A stretch of 64,000 bases of DNA from positions 5,349,501-5,413,500 of the forward strand of contig NZ_PEFF01000001.1 in the NCBI RefSeq assembly GCF_002754375.1, given 5' to 3'. A program made the position numbers and the translations under genes. The number at the start of each line of letters is the position of its first letter. Position 1 is the stretch's first letter. The DNA is from Variovorax sp. 54. GTDB lineage: Bacteria > Pseudomonadota > Gammaproteobacteria > Burkholderiales > Burkholderiaceae_C. The notes under the pieces were generated by a model. That model had not been told where the DNA came from and did not search any database. It was given only the letters and a program-made list of their open reading frames with translations. Shown piece after piece: positions 7,715-15,894 of this stretch.

Positions 7715-9397
7715 TCAGATGGGGATGTCGATCAGCACCGCGGTGCCGCCGCCGGTGCATGGGTGGACCTGTGCGCGGCCGCCGAGTGCCGCTGCGCGCT
7801 CGCTGAGCGAGCGTGGCCGGAATTGCGTGAAGTTCTCTTCGCCGCCTTCGTTCTCGATGCGCAGGTGCAAGCGGCCGTCGCGGCAGTCGATGCGCACGCT
7901 GCCGTGCCGCGCCTGCGTGTGCTTGCAGATGTTGTTCAGGCCTTCGCCCACCATCTGCAGGACCTCCGCGGTCATCCGGTCGTCAAGGCGCACCTGGCCT
8001 TCGACGCTCACCGAAATCTCGATGCCGTAAAGCCCCTGGACACGCGCGGCCTGGTGGTACAGCTGGGGCAGCACGAGCCCGCACGAGCTTTCCGGGCCGT
8101 CCTTGACCGCACCGGCAAAGCGCCGCAGGTCGGCGATCACGCCGTTCGCCACCTCGGCGAGCTTGTCGAGGTCCTCGAGCAGCGGGTTGTCGGCGGCGGC
8201 TTTCTTGCGCAGGGCGCACAGGCCCATGCGCAGCCCGATGTAGGGCTGCACGGCCGTGTCGTGCAGGTCCAGCGAGATCTTCAGGCGCTCGGTCGCGGCC
8301 GCTTCCGAGGCCATGCGGTCGAGCACCTCGATGGTCTCGATGACCGGGAAGATCTGCTCCATGAGGTGCGCGAGAAACAGCGCATCGGACTTGCTGAAGT
8401 GGCCGTTGCGCGACGAGATGAACACGCGCCCCTCGCCCAGGCGCAGCGGCAGCGCGGCGCTGATGAACGCGCGGGCCTCGAGCATGGCGGCCACGGCGGC
8501 ACTGCGCCGGGCGCTGTCGCAGTCTTCGGGGCGCCAGCCGATCGTGCCGGGTCCGTGCATGTGGCTGCGCGCAAGAAACAGGTTCAGGGGCCAGGGCAGG
8601 CGGTTGCTCAGCACGGTGTGCGGATGTTCGAGCGCCATCAGCGGCGACTCGGCGATGCCCCCGAGCGTCTCGACACCGACGTGCTCGCAGGTGTCGTCCT
8701 TGCGCAGCGTGCGCAGGGTCCAGTTGCCGGTGGCGGTGTCGCGCATCATGAGGATGCAATGGCTGGCCTTGAAGAAGGCCAGCGTCTTTTCCATCGTGCG
8801 GGCGATGGTGCGGCCCGCGCCGAAGCGTGGGTTCGACAGCTGGCTGATGTCGCCCAGCAGGGCCAGGCGCCGCTGCAGGACGAGCTTGGAGCCGCCCCAG
8901 TGCACGATCATGTGGCCCAGTGCCAGCAGGAAGGTCGTGCGCATCAGCAATTGCGGCGCATCGTCGCCGGTGCTCGTGCCGAGCCCGCAGGCGGCGAACG
9001 ACGCGACCGAGACGATCGTCACGCGGGCACCTTCCTCGAAGCCCCAGCGGAACGACGAGGTCAGGATGGCGAAGAAATAGAACAGGAAGAACAGGCTCTG
9101 CACGCCGCCCGTCACGAAGACGATCAGCGTGAACCACAGCACGTCGGACCAGTGAACGGCCTTGCCCTGCAGATGGCGCCAGCCCCTCTGCGTGCAGGCG
9201 TGCACCAGCACGCTATGCAGGAGGTACCCGCACAAGGCCAGCCAGACCGCGCTGGCCACCGGTTGCCGGGTCGGCCCCGCATCGACCGCCATCGCCAGCA
9301 CCGCCGAAATCGACAGCACGAGCCGCATGCGGGCGGCCATGAGGGCATCCGTCGACAGGCTGCTGTCGAGGCTCGGGGCGGAGACGGGGGCGCGCAT
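7715..9397 (-). CDS. NarX/LiaS-type sensor histidine kinase
   Basis: 560 residues. Several membrane segments lie between about residues 25 and 170, a GAF-like sensor region spans about 185-345, and a HisKA_3 dimerisation domain carries His379 in SLDLHDTAVQPYIG. The C-terminal ATPase has an N-box (about 481-496, EGLNNICKHTQA), but the G1 box is weak (IENEGGEE) and the usual G-x-G-L of the G2 box is replaced by FRPRSLSERAAALGG. It heads the operon with two response regulators. Its promoter region contains a TGTGA-N5-TCACA palindrome about 100 bp upstream. The signal is unknown; membrane helices plus GAF could sense a membrane or cytoplasmic ligand. Confidence 0.9.
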   Translation of the reverse strand: MRAPVSAPSLDSSLSTDALMAARMRLVLSISAVLAMAVDAGPTRQPVASAVWLALCGYLLHSVLVHACTQRGWRHLQGKAVHWSDVLWFTLIVFVTGGVQSLFFLFYFFAILTSSFRWGFEEGARVTIVSVASFAACGLGTSTGDDAPQLLMRTTFLLALGHMIVHWGGSKLVLQRRLALLGDISQLSNPRFGAGRTIARTMEKTLAFFKASHCILMMRDTATGNWTLRTLRKDDTCEHVGVETLGGIAESPLMALEHPHTVLSNRLPWPLNLFLARSHMHGPGTIGWRPEDCDSARRSAAVAAMLEARAFISAALPLRLGEGRVFISSRNGHFSKSDALFLAHLMEQIFPVIETIEVLDRMASEAAATERLKISLDLHDTAVQPYIGLRMGLCALRKKAAADNPLLEDLDKLAEVANGVIADLRRFAGAVKDGPESSCGLVLPQLYHQAARVQGLYGIEISVSVEGQVRLDDRMTAEVLQMVGEGLNNICKHTQARHGSVRIDCRDGRLHLRIENEGGEENFTQFRPRSLSERAAALGGRAQVHPCTGGGTAVLIDIPI

Positions 9398-9786
9398 GAC
9401 AAGGCATCCTTTGCATGAACGGTGTCATGCGCCGCAGGCGTCGGAACTCGGCTGTAACAGCTTGGCGTTCATTTTTTGCTTGCCGGCGACTTGGTGTATG
9501 TGAAGGTTTCACATTACTGCTTTGGTATTCGAAAGCAATGAGCGATGCACCCTGCGCATGATCTGTGACGTCTGTTGCGTTTGGTGACAGTTGTGTTGTC
9601 GACGGGCTTTTCCATTGCCGCACGAGGAGGCTTCGCCTCGGCCGGGGGCCGCTGCACGGCAGACGGGTACCCGTTTCATGGAGGTGTGCAGAGGCGGAGC
9701 GCGGGGGCGGCGGCGTTCGGGCGCGGCGGACGCGCCTCTCCATCCACGCGCCAGAACTGGCGCCGCGTGACCCGGACTTTGGCGGC
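9398..9786. other. 389-bp intergenic promoter region of the two-component operon
   Basis: No convincing gene is seen. The region contains the 17-bp palindrome at 9498-9514, an AT-richer patch (about 9465-9560), and small GC-rich inverted repeats, for example GAGGC-TTC-GCCTC near 9631. The last could belong to a terminator for the 10257 gene, although no T-run follows on either strand. It should hold the promoter for the leftward kinase operon. Confidence 0.5.
9498..9514. promoter_or_regulatory. Candidate operator, TGTGA-N5-TCACA palindrome (site 1)
   Basis: ATGTGAA-GGT-TTCACAT is a perfect inverted repeat with 7-bp arms, lying about 100 bp upstream of the histidine kinase start. A near copy lies before the gene ending at 9787 and another before the exopolysaccharide operon. 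The spacing of five, not six, bases between half-sites differs from the classical CRP site. Confidence 0.5.
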
Positions 9787-10257
9787 TCAGTGCCGCCGCG
9801 GCACCAGCGCTGTCCGTCCCAGGGGCGTGACCCGCAGGACGGTCGCCTGCCGCAGCTTCTGCCGTGCGCGGCAGATCGGCGGCAGGGTGGCCTCCACCAT
9901 GCCGGCCGCTTCCAGGACCGCCACGGAGTTGATCTCCGACGGGTCTTCGGTATGGAGGGGAAAGGCCGAGTTGCCGATCCTGCGCAGGTAATCGAGCGGC
10001 ATGACGGCCCATTGGAGGCGTTCTTCATGAACGCAGGCCCCGCCGCTGCCGAGCATGGCGATCTCCGCATGCCCTTCGTCCGTGATGGCGAAGACCTGGG
10101 CGCTTTCGTACCGCTGATAGCCGAGGTTGTCGACGTGGAACTCGGCTTCGATGAGGCCGGTCGCCACCAGCACCGAGGCATGCCGGATGTCTGCTTCCGC
10201 AGTGAGCGTGACCGGAAAGTGCTTGTTCAGAAGCTGAAGAAGGAGAGTGAGCGGCAT
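9787..10257 (-). CDS. Hypothetical protein with two internal repeats
   Basis: 156 residues, not recognised as a named family. Two halves resemble each other. In the first, ASVLVATGLIEAEF is followed about 20 residues later by VFAITDEGHAEI. In the second, VAVLEAAGMVEATL is followed by VLRVTPLGRTAL. Each half looks like a small winged-helix or beta-hairpin module, the V-x-x-(I/V)T-x-x-G pattern being typical of the end of a wing. No signal peptide is seen. It is a monocistronic gene upstream of the two-component operon on the same strand, with its own TGTGA-N5-TCACt element 60 bp before the start. A DNA- or protein-binding role is possible but unproven. Confidence 0.65.
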   Translation of the reverse strand: MPLTLLLQLLNKHFPVTLTAEADIRHASVLVATGLIEAEFHVDNLGYQRYESAQVFAITDEGHAEIAMLGSGGACVHEERLQWAVMPLDYLRRIGNSAFPLHTEDPSEINSVAVLEAAGMVEATLPPICRARQKLRQATVLRVTPLGRTALVPRRH

Positions 10258-10316
10258 GCGATGCTCCTTGCGATGTCAGCGGCGCCGGCTGGCCACGGAA
10301 GCCACCATTGTTGTGA

Positions 10317-10333
10317 ATGTGATTTTTTCACTT
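10317..10333. promoter_or_regulatory. Candidate operator, TGTGA-N5-TCACt palindrome (site 2)
   Basis: ATGTGATTTTTTCACTT matches the palindrome at 9498 in both half-sites with one mismatch. It lies in an AT-rich patch about 60 bp upstream of the start at 10257, a position suited to promoter control. Confidence 0.4.
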
Positions 10334-10522
10334 TAGTCCCTTTTTCGTACAAATGCTACAAATCTTGAGACAAGAGGGGAAAGGTGTTACCGAACCCGCG
10401 TGCGCGCAGGCCCGCCGCGGTGCAGCGGTCTTGAACGGAATGTGAAAGTCCCCGGCGTCGCCGGCCGCCCGGAGGGGCAGGCGATGCGACCGGACGGCGG
10501 GGAGCCCCGCCGGCGACTCAGG

Positions 10523-11872
10523 TCAAGGGGTGAATGTCACCCGCTGGGCGATCAGGACGCCGTCGACCACCCGGTCTCCCACGATGGTCACGCGCTGGCC
10601 GTTGGCCAGGTTCGCGGCGGTGCCGTTCTCGAACACGGTACCCGGCCCGCTGGCGTCCACAGGCTGACCCTGGACCCGGAAATGGGCGGCTGACTGATAG
10701 CCGCCGATGGCGCCGATGAGCGTGAACGAGGCCGGCCCGCCCGTGCCCGGCACGTTGCGGATGCGCAGCTTCTTGGCGACCAGCACCCCGCCGGACATGA
10801 AGCCGTCGACCTCGACTTTCACGCCGTTGCCGAGCGACTTGGCCGGGCCGCCCGTGATCTGCGCATCGGTGGCGTCCACCGGCGTGCCCAGCACCTTGAA
10901 AGTGCCGCCCGAGGCGAAATCGGTGATGACCCCCGCGAGCTGCACGGCGATGCCGTTGCTCACCGGTATCGCATACCACCCTTCCACCCCGGTCGCAGTG
11001 AACGCGCTGCCGGCCGGCGCGGTGGTGCCACGGGCGCGCACGATGACGCCGTTGGCCAGCGACGAGGCGTTGATGCCCGCGAAGCTGGCGCCGCCATAGC
11101 TGACCGTGAGTTGGCCGAGCGTGAAGGTCTGGTTCGTCGCATCGAGGTTCTGGATGGCGCCCGTGACCAGTGGGGCGATCAGCGTGGGAGTGATCTGCAC
11201 GCGGGTGGCACGCAGCGTGCCCGGCGCACCCGGCAGGCCCCACACCTGGATGAGGCGGCCGTCGGCCACGCTGGCAAGCCCGCTCGCATCGGCCCAGACC
11301 GTGGCCGAATCGATGGTCACGCTGATGCCCATCACGACGAAGCTGCCGGCGCCCACATCGATGCGCGAAACGGCGCCGCGCAGTTCGGCCCCCGACACGA
11401 CCTGGGTCGCGACGCCGCGGGTGAAGTCGGGGTCGACCTTGCCGGCGACCCGTGCGCTCATGCCGATCTGGAGTTCGGTGGCGTCCTCGACCGTGATGGC
11501 GGCCGTGTCCGTGTTGTAGCGCAGGCCGTTCAGGATGATGCTGCCCAGGCCGTCCGCCGCGCCGATGCCGGCGGCATCCGCCGTCACGCCGGTGCCGCCC
11601 GAACCGACGCCAGAGCCGTCGGGGTTGCTGCTGGCGGTGTCGCCAGTGCCAGTGCCAGTGCCAGTGCCAGTGCCAGTGCCGGTCGCATCCCCGCCGGAGC
11701 CCGTGCCCGTACCGCTCGGGCTGTCACCGCCGATCGCGGTGCCCGCTCCCAGGCCCAGGTTCGCCGCCGGGCCACTGCCGCCACCACCGCCTCCGCAGGA
11801 CATCAGCAGGGCCACGAGGCCGACGCAGAACAAGCCGAGCATGAGCCGGCGGGGTGTCTTTGTCGTGCTCAT
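10523..11872 (-). CDS. DUF5666-type repeat lipoprotein
   Basis: 449 residues. A lipoprotein signal (LMLGLFCVGLVALLMSC, Cys near residue 26) is followed by a Gly-rich, then Gly-Thr dipeptide linker (about 27-90). Several repeats of roughly 65-70 residues follow, each with a motif such as TFKVLGTPVDATDA or SFVVMGISVTIDSAT and a VEVDGFMSGGVLVAKKLRI-type close, which are the hallmarks of DUF5666 beta-barrel-like units. The product should be anchored in the outer membrane with the repeats in the periplasm or at the surface. Its start overlaps the stop of the DUF6502 gene by 4 bp (ATGA), so the two are translationally coupled. Function unknown. Confidence 0.8.
   Translation of the reverse strand: MSTTKTPRRLMLGLFCVGLVALLMSCGGGGGGSGPAANLGLGAGTAIGGDSPSGTGTGSGGDATGTGTGTGTGTGTGDTASSNPDGSGVGSGGTGVTADAAGIGAADGLGSIILNGLRYNTDTAAITVEDATELQIGMSARVAGKVDPDFTRGVATQVVSGAELRGAVSRIDVGAGSFVVMGISVTIDSATVWADASGLASVADGRLIQVWGLPGAPGTLRATRVQITPTLIAPLVTGAIQNLDATNQTFTLGQLTVSYGGASFAGINASSLANGVIVRARGTTAPAGSAFTATGVEGWYAIPVSNGIAVQLAGVITDFASGGTFKVLGTPVDATDAQITGGPAKSLGNGVKVEVDGFMSGGVLVAKKLRIRNVPGTGGPASFTLIGAIGGYQSAAHFRVQGQPVDASGPGTVFENGTAANLANGQRVTIVGDRVVDGVLIAQRVTFTP
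11643..11680. repeat. Hexanucleotide tandem repeat (CCAGTG x6) inside the DUF5666 lipoprotein gene
   Basis: Six perfect copies of CCAGTG plus CC. On the coding strand they encode alternating Gly and Thr in the linker just after the lipobox. Because the unit is a multiple of three, slippage would alter linker length without breaking the frame. Confidence 0.85.
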
Positions 11873-12711
11873 GATGTGCGCTCGCTTTCAGAGGAGGACG
11901 TGGGCGGGGGCGGGGGCCGCGCACCCTCGTCTTCGTAGTACGTGTAGATGCCGACCCGGATTCGCCCGTTGGCGCGATCCGGCGCGCGTTCGACCGCCTG
12001 CGCCATTTCCTGTGCAAGCTCGTGGTGCAGTTCGGACCAACGTTCGCGCACCAGGCGGTGGATCTGTTCGCAATCGTTCAGCGAGAGCCCGCGCGCGTAC
12101 ACCGCGCGCTCGAGCATGCGGGGCTGCTCGCCCAGCGTGTTGGCGACGGCCGCCAGCAGGTGGTCGCGGCCGTTGTCGCCCAGGAACGCCAGCATGGACT
12201 GCAGGTCCTGCACGGGCACGAAACCGTCGGCGGTGAGTTCGGCCATGCCTTCGTTCTCGGTCACCATGTTCAACCGGATCAGCTCATCGAGGATGGTGCG
12301 GTGGTGAACGTTGCCACGGCTGCTCAGGCGCGCGACCGCCTCGAAGGAGGGCGCCGTGTGGCCCGCCGTGACGGGCAGGCGCCGGAACGAAGCGTCTTCG
12401 GTCAGCATCTGCAGCCACAGCGTGAACGTCTTGGCAGCGGCCGACAGTTCGGTGTGGGGCAGGGGGTCGACGGTGGCGCGGACCTTGGCGGTCACGGCCT
12501 TGCGGTTCAGGCCGGTGGTGACGGACAGCTGGCTCAGGTTGGGCCTGGGAACGCCCTGGCTGCGCCAGGAGTGCTGCGCCTCCTCGATCAGCAGGTCGCG
12601 CAGCAACTCCTCCAGGTGGGGGTGCTTGACCCCCATCGCGAGGGCGAGCTTCACCACGGGGCGAAGGATGCGCGAGCAGGCCGCCAGGGCCCATTCCAGC
12701 CGTTGTTCCAT
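11869..12711 (-). CDS. DUF6502 family protein
   Basis: 280 residues. The N-terminal region (LRPVVKLALAMGVKHPHLEE, then LSVTTGLNRKAVTAKV) resembles a helix-turn-helix that recurs in DUF6502 proteins of Burkholderiales. The C-terminal part is helical, with a basic patch (NGRIRVGIYTYYEDEG) and a proline-rich, serine-rich tail. No membrane segment is visible. It is first in a two-gene operon with the DUF5666 lipoprotein, overlapping by ATGA. The pairing suggests a regulator or cytoplasmic partner for the surface protein, but the function is unknown. Confidence 0.75.
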   Translation of the reverse strand: MEQRLEWALAACSRILRPVVKLALAMGVKHPHLEELLRDLLIEEAQHSWRSQGVPRPNLSQLSVTTGLNRKAVTAKVRATVDPLPHTELSAAAKTFTLWLQMLTEDASFRRLPVTAGHTAPSFEAVARLSSRGNVHHRTILDELIRLNMVTENEGMAELTADGFVPVQDLQSMLAFLGDNGRDHLLAAVANTLGEQPRMLERAVYARGLSLNDCEQIHRLVRERWSELHHELAQEMAQAVERAPDRANGRIRVGIYTYYEDEGARPPPPPTSSSESERTS

Positions 12712-13012
12712 GCCGCTGTGTGTTGTCCTGAAAGTGCAATGCCAACAGGATCGGAGGCGGCGCCTCCGACCACCATCAAGGCCGCATTGTCCTGCGCACT
12801 GCGCTGGAGTGAAAGCTTTGGACTACGGTTTGACGGCCAGTGAGCCAAAGTTTCATGCGTCAGGCACCGGGCGGCCGTCCGGCCGGTGGTGCAAAGGCCG
12901 ATCGGCCGACGGGCCGGTCAGGTTGTCCATGTCTATGTCTATGTCTATGTCGGTGCCGGCAGCGAGCGGTTCGAGGTGCTGCGCATCGCCTTCGACACGC
13001 GGGGCTGAAGCG
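12712..13012. other. 301-bp intergenic region with a hexanucleotide repeat
   Basis: No recognisable gene. It includes an imperfect microsatellite, ATGTCT x3 plus ATGTC (12929-12951). A short open stretch ending at 13008 would encode about 40 residues with alternating Val-Tyr, but it has no homology signal visible to me and no clear ribosome binding site. It contains the promoter for the DUF6502-DUF5666 pair and the 3' side of the GntR gene. Confidence 0.5.
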
Positions 13013-13732
13013 TCAGGCCGCTGCCGAAGCCGCCTCGAGCCCCGTCGGAAAGTGCACCCCCGCGCGCTGCGCGGCCTGCACGATGTGCTGCGTCATCGCC
13101 TGTTGCGCCAGCGCCGGGTTGCCTTGCGCCAAGGCTTCGATGATCGCCATGTGCTCGTCGTAGGTGGCATGGCGCGCGCCGCGTTTGTAGAAGGGCAGGC
13201 GCTGGCTCTCCTGCATCACTTCGGCGCTGTTGTGCAGGATCTCGGCGATGGCCTGGTTGCCCGCGATGCCGATGATCTGCATGTGGAAGTCGAAGTCGAG
13301 CTGCGTGGCCTGCGTGAAATCGCCGGCGTCGATGCAGGCGCGCATGGCCTGTGCGTTGGCGCGCAGCGCGGCCAGGTCGTCCGCCTCGATGACCAGGCAG
13401 GCCAGCCGCGCGGTGAAGTTCTCGACCGCGAAGCGCAGCTGGTACACGTCCTGCAGCGAATGCGAGGTCGCGAACTTCCAGGCCGGGGAGGCCGCCGGCG
13501 CCTGTTGTCCGCCGTCTTCGGCCACGTACATGCCCTTGCCGGGGCGTGGAATGACGAGGCCCGTGCCCTGCAGCGTCGACAGCGCCTCGCGCAGCGAGGT
13601 GCGGCTGATGCCGAGCTGTTCGGCCAGGTCGCGCTGCGAAGGCAGCAGCCCGCCGGCCGCGTAGGTGCCGTCCGCAATCCGCTGCTGGATGAGGCGGGCG
13701 GCGGTGGCGGCAACGGCGGGGGAGGCGAGCAT
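13013..13732 (-). CDS. FadR-subfamily GntR transcriptional regulator
   Basis: 239 residues. The N-terminal winged helix (about 10-75) shows IADGTYAAGGLLPSQRDLAE, then LGISRTSLREALSTLQGTGLV, the GntR signature. The C-terminal FCD domain (about 95-225) has the metal-pocket Asp/His pattern, including FDFHMQIIGIAGN and ATYDEHMAIIEAL. Such proteins repress catabolic genes and are released by organic acids. The neighbouring MFS transporter and ureidoglycolate lyase share two TGGT-N3-ACCA palindromes, the half-site type bound by FadR regulators, so this gene is the likely controller of both. Confidence 0.92.
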   Translation of the reverse strand: MLASPAVAATAARLIQQRIADGTYAAGGLLPSQRDLAEQLGISRTSLREALSTLQGTGLVIPRPGKGMYVAEDGGQQAPAASPAWKFATSHSLQDVYQLRFAVENFTARLACLVIEADDLAALRANAQAMRACIDAGDFTQATQLDFDFHMQIIGIAGNQAIAEILHNSAEVMQESQRLPFYKRGARHATYDEHMAIIEALAQGNPALAQQAMTQHIVQAAQRAGVHFPTGLEAASAAA

Positions 13733-13805
13733 GGGCGGTTTTCGGTTCGAAGTACGGCAGTGGCGGGAGCTGGAAATCTTACTGTGGCCGCACCCCGGGC
13801 CTTCC

Positions 13806-15131
13806 CTACTTGTTGACCAGCTTCGCCGGCACCGTGTAGGTGAGGAAAGCGCCGAACAGCAGCACGCCGGCCAGCACGAACAACGCGATGTCGGTGCTCT
13901 TCGTGGCGTCCTTGATCAGGCCGATCATGTAGGGGCTCACGAAGCCGGCCAGGTTGGCGAAGGAGTTGATGAGCGCAATGCCGGCTGCTGCGCCCGCGCT
14001 CGACAGGATGGCCGTCGGCAGGCTCCAGAACAGCGGCGACGTCGCCAGGCTGCCGCCCGCGGCCAGGGCCAGTGCGGCCAGCGAGAGGTACACGTTGTGG
14101 CTGAAGATCGCGCTCAGCGTGAGGCCCAGCGCGCCGCAGCAGAAGGGCACGATCAGGTGCCAGCGGCGTTCGCGCATGCGGTCGGAGCTGCGGCTCACCA
14201 GCAGCATCGAGACGATGGCCACGGCAAAGGGAATGGCCGTGAGCAGCCCGATGTTGAACGCGCCCGACACGCCCGACTGCCGCACCAGCGTGGGCAGCCA
14301 GAAGGTCAGGCCGTACTGGCCCATCACCGTGCAAAAGCAGATCAGCGCCATCTTCACGATGCGGCGGTCGGCGAACAGCGCGCGCAGCGTCATGTGGCTG
14401 GTGCCGCCCTTGGTGGCGTTCTCGGCGGCGATGTTGCGCGCGAGCACGGCCTTTTCTTCGGCCGTGAGCCAGCGTGCGCCCTGGATGCTGTTGTCGAGGT
14501 ACACGATGACCAGCAGGCCGATCACCAGCGACGGCAGCGCCTCGATGAGGAACAGCCACTGCCAGCCGCGCAGCCCGCCCATGCCGTGCATGGCTTCCAT
14601 GATCAGGCCCGACAGCGGCCCGCCCAGCACGCCCGACACCGGAATGGCGCACATGAACACCGCCACCATCTTGGCGCGGCGGTGCGAGGGAAACCAGTAG
14701 GTGAGGTACAGGATCATCCCCGGGTAGAAGCCGGCCTCGGCGGCCCCGAGCAGGAAGCGCAGCACGTAGAACTGCGTGGGCGTGGTCACGAACATCATCG
14801 CGGCCGAGATCAGGCTCCACGTGATCATGATGCGCGAGATGGTGGCCTTGGCGCCGATGCGGTGCATCAGCAGGTTGCTCGGCACCTCGAAGAAGAAGTA
14901 GCCGATGAAGAACAGGCCTGCGCCTAGCCCGTACATCGTTTCGCTGAACTGCAGGTCGCTGAGCATGTTCAGCTTGGCGAAGCCGACGTTCACGCGGTCC
15001 AGGTAGGCGGCCACGTAGCAAAGCATCAGGAACGGCATGAGCCGCCATGCCACTTTCTTGTAGAGCGCGTTCTCCGCTGCAGCAGAGGTGGTGGCCGGCT
15101 GCAGCGGCGCATGAAGGGTGGTGGTTGACAT
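13806..15131 (-). CDS. MFS transporter, anion:cation symporter (ACS) type
   Basis: 441 residues with about twelve hydrophobic helices. The first loop has the YLDRVNVGFAKLNM segment typical of the ACS family (tartrate, phthalate, galactonate, allantoate and glucarate carriers), and the central loop carries a charged linker (ARWLTAEEKAVLARNI). It imports an organic anion by proton symport in the inner membrane. It is divergent from the ureidoglycolate lyase gene and lies upstream of the GntR gene on the same strand. A purine-breakdown substrate such as allantoate or ureidoglycolate is plausible, but the family does not fix the substrate. Confidence 0.9.
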   Translation of the reverse strand: MSTTTLHAPLQPATTSAAAENALYKKVAWRLMPFLMLCYVAAYLDRVNVGFAKLNMLSDLQFSETMYGLGAGLFFIGYFFFEVPSNLLMHRIGAKATISRIMITWSLISAAMMFVTTPTQFYVLRFLLGAAEAGFYPGMILYLTYWFPSHRRAKMVAVFMCAIPVSGVLGGPLSGLIMEAMHGMGGLRGWQWLFLIEALPSLVIGLLVIVYLDNSIQGARWLTAEEKAVLARNIAAENATKGGTSHMTLRALFADRRIVKMALICFCTVMGQYGLTFWLPTLVRQSGVSGAFNIGLLTAIPFAVAIVSMLLVSRSSDRMRERRWHLIVPFCCGALGLTLSAIFSHNVYLSLAALALAAGGSLATSPLFWSLPTAILSSAGAAAGIALINSFANLAGFVSPYMIGLIKDATKSTDIALFVLAGVLLFGAFLTYTVPAKLVNK

Positions 15132-15165
15132 GGGCGGTCCTCGAAGGCGTCGATGGGGTGGATTA

Positions 15166-15180
15166 ACTGGTATTACCGGT
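15166..15180. promoter_or_regulatory. FadR/GntR-type operator 1
   Basis: ACTGGT-ATT-ACCGGT, an inverted repeat with one mismatch, 35 bp upstream of the MFS start. It matches the T-G-G-T-N-A-C-C-A half-site architecture of FadR-subfamily regulators and repeats at 15281. Confidence 0.65.
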
Positions 15181-15280
15181 ATGATTTAACGCGACCGAGA
15201 CCTTAAGGCCTCACGCGCCATTGGACACTAGCGATTTCCCTGACGCCAGGCGATTGACTGTTCGGATGCATCGCAAGGAT

Positions 15281-15295
15281 ACTGGTAGTACCAGT
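15281..15295. promoter_or_regulatory. FadR/GntR-type operator 2
   Basis: ACTGGT-AGT-ACCAGT is a perfect inverted repeat 25 bp upstream of the ureidoglycolate lyase start. It is 115 bp centre to centre from operator 1, an integral number of helical turns (about eleven), so a looped repression complex over the divergent promoters is possible. Confidence 0.7.
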
Positions 15296-15320
15296 TGGAC
15301 CAAATGCCGAGGAGTTTCCG

Positions 15321-15875
15321 TTGACGATTGCCAGCCCCACTTTCCTGCCCCCGGCGCCGGGCACGCCCGCGTCGCTCGCGCTCGTTGCGCAGCCGCTGAC
15401 GCGCGAGGCCTTCGCCGCGTTCGGCGACGTGATCGAGAGCGCGCACAGCCGCTCGATGTCGATCAACGCGGGCATGACCACGCGCTTCCATGACCTGGCG
15501 CGCGTGGACCCGGGCCCCGGCGACAGCCGCGTGCTGGTGAACATCTTCGAGACCCAGCCCTACGCGATGCCGCTGCAGGTCGGCATGCTGGAGCGCCATC
15601 CGCTGGGCAGCCAGGCCTTCGTGCCGATGGACGGCAGCCGCTTTCTCGTGGTGGTGGCGCCGGCGGGCGACACGGTGCGCGTGGAAGACATCCGCGCCTT
15701 CGTCACCGACGGGCGGCAGGGCGTGAACTACGCGCGCGGCGTCTGGCACCACCCGCTGGTGGTCACGCAGCAGCCGGCCAGCTTCGTGGTGATCGACCGC
15801 GGCGGGGTGGGGCCGAATTGCGATGAGATCTTGGTGCCGCCGGGGTGTGAGGTGCGCGTCAGTCTTGCGGACTGA
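15321..15875 (+). CDS. allA: Ureidoglycolate lyase (AllA family)
   Basis: 184 residues, slightly longer than E. coli AllA (160). Family signatures include LTREAFAAFGDVIE near the start, the central LERHPLGSQAFVPM-type segment (with the substrate-pocket residues of the cupin barrel), and GVWHHPLVVTQQPASFVVID near the end. It splits ureidoglycolate to glyoxylate and urea, the last steps of allantoin use, in the cytoplasm. The start is a TTG at 15321, supported by GAGGAG about 7 bases upstream; no in-frame ATG exists before the conserved region. It is divergent from the MFS transporter and shares its operators. No other allantoin genes are in the window. Confidence 0.88.
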   Translation: MTIASPTFLPPAPGTPASLALVAQPLTREAFAAFGDVIESAHSRSMSINAGMTTRFHDLARVDPGPGDSRVLVNIFETQPYAMPLQVGMLERHPLGSQAFVPMDGSRFLVVVAPAGDTVRVEDIRAFVTDGRQGVNYARGVWHHPLVVTQQPASFVVIDRGGVGPNCDEILVPPGCEVRVSLAD

Positions 15876-15894
15876 GCGCGCTCGATAGCGCTCA
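15873..15894. terminator. Inverted repeat spanning both convergent stop codons
   Basis: TGAGCGC-N8-GCGCTCA covers the TGA of allA and the reverse-strand TGA of the DUF899 gene. No T-run follows, so it is at best a weak bidirectional terminator or 3'-end stabilising hairpin. Confidence 0.35.

Noticed and set aside
12929..12951. ATGTCT microsatellite as a phase-variation tract
   Set aside because: It is not within a supported gene or between promoter elements, and only about 3.5 copies are present.
12886..13008. Possible 40-residue peptide covering the ATGTCT repeat
   Set aside because: Val-Tyr alternation comes from the microsatellite, and no start signal or homology is apparent.
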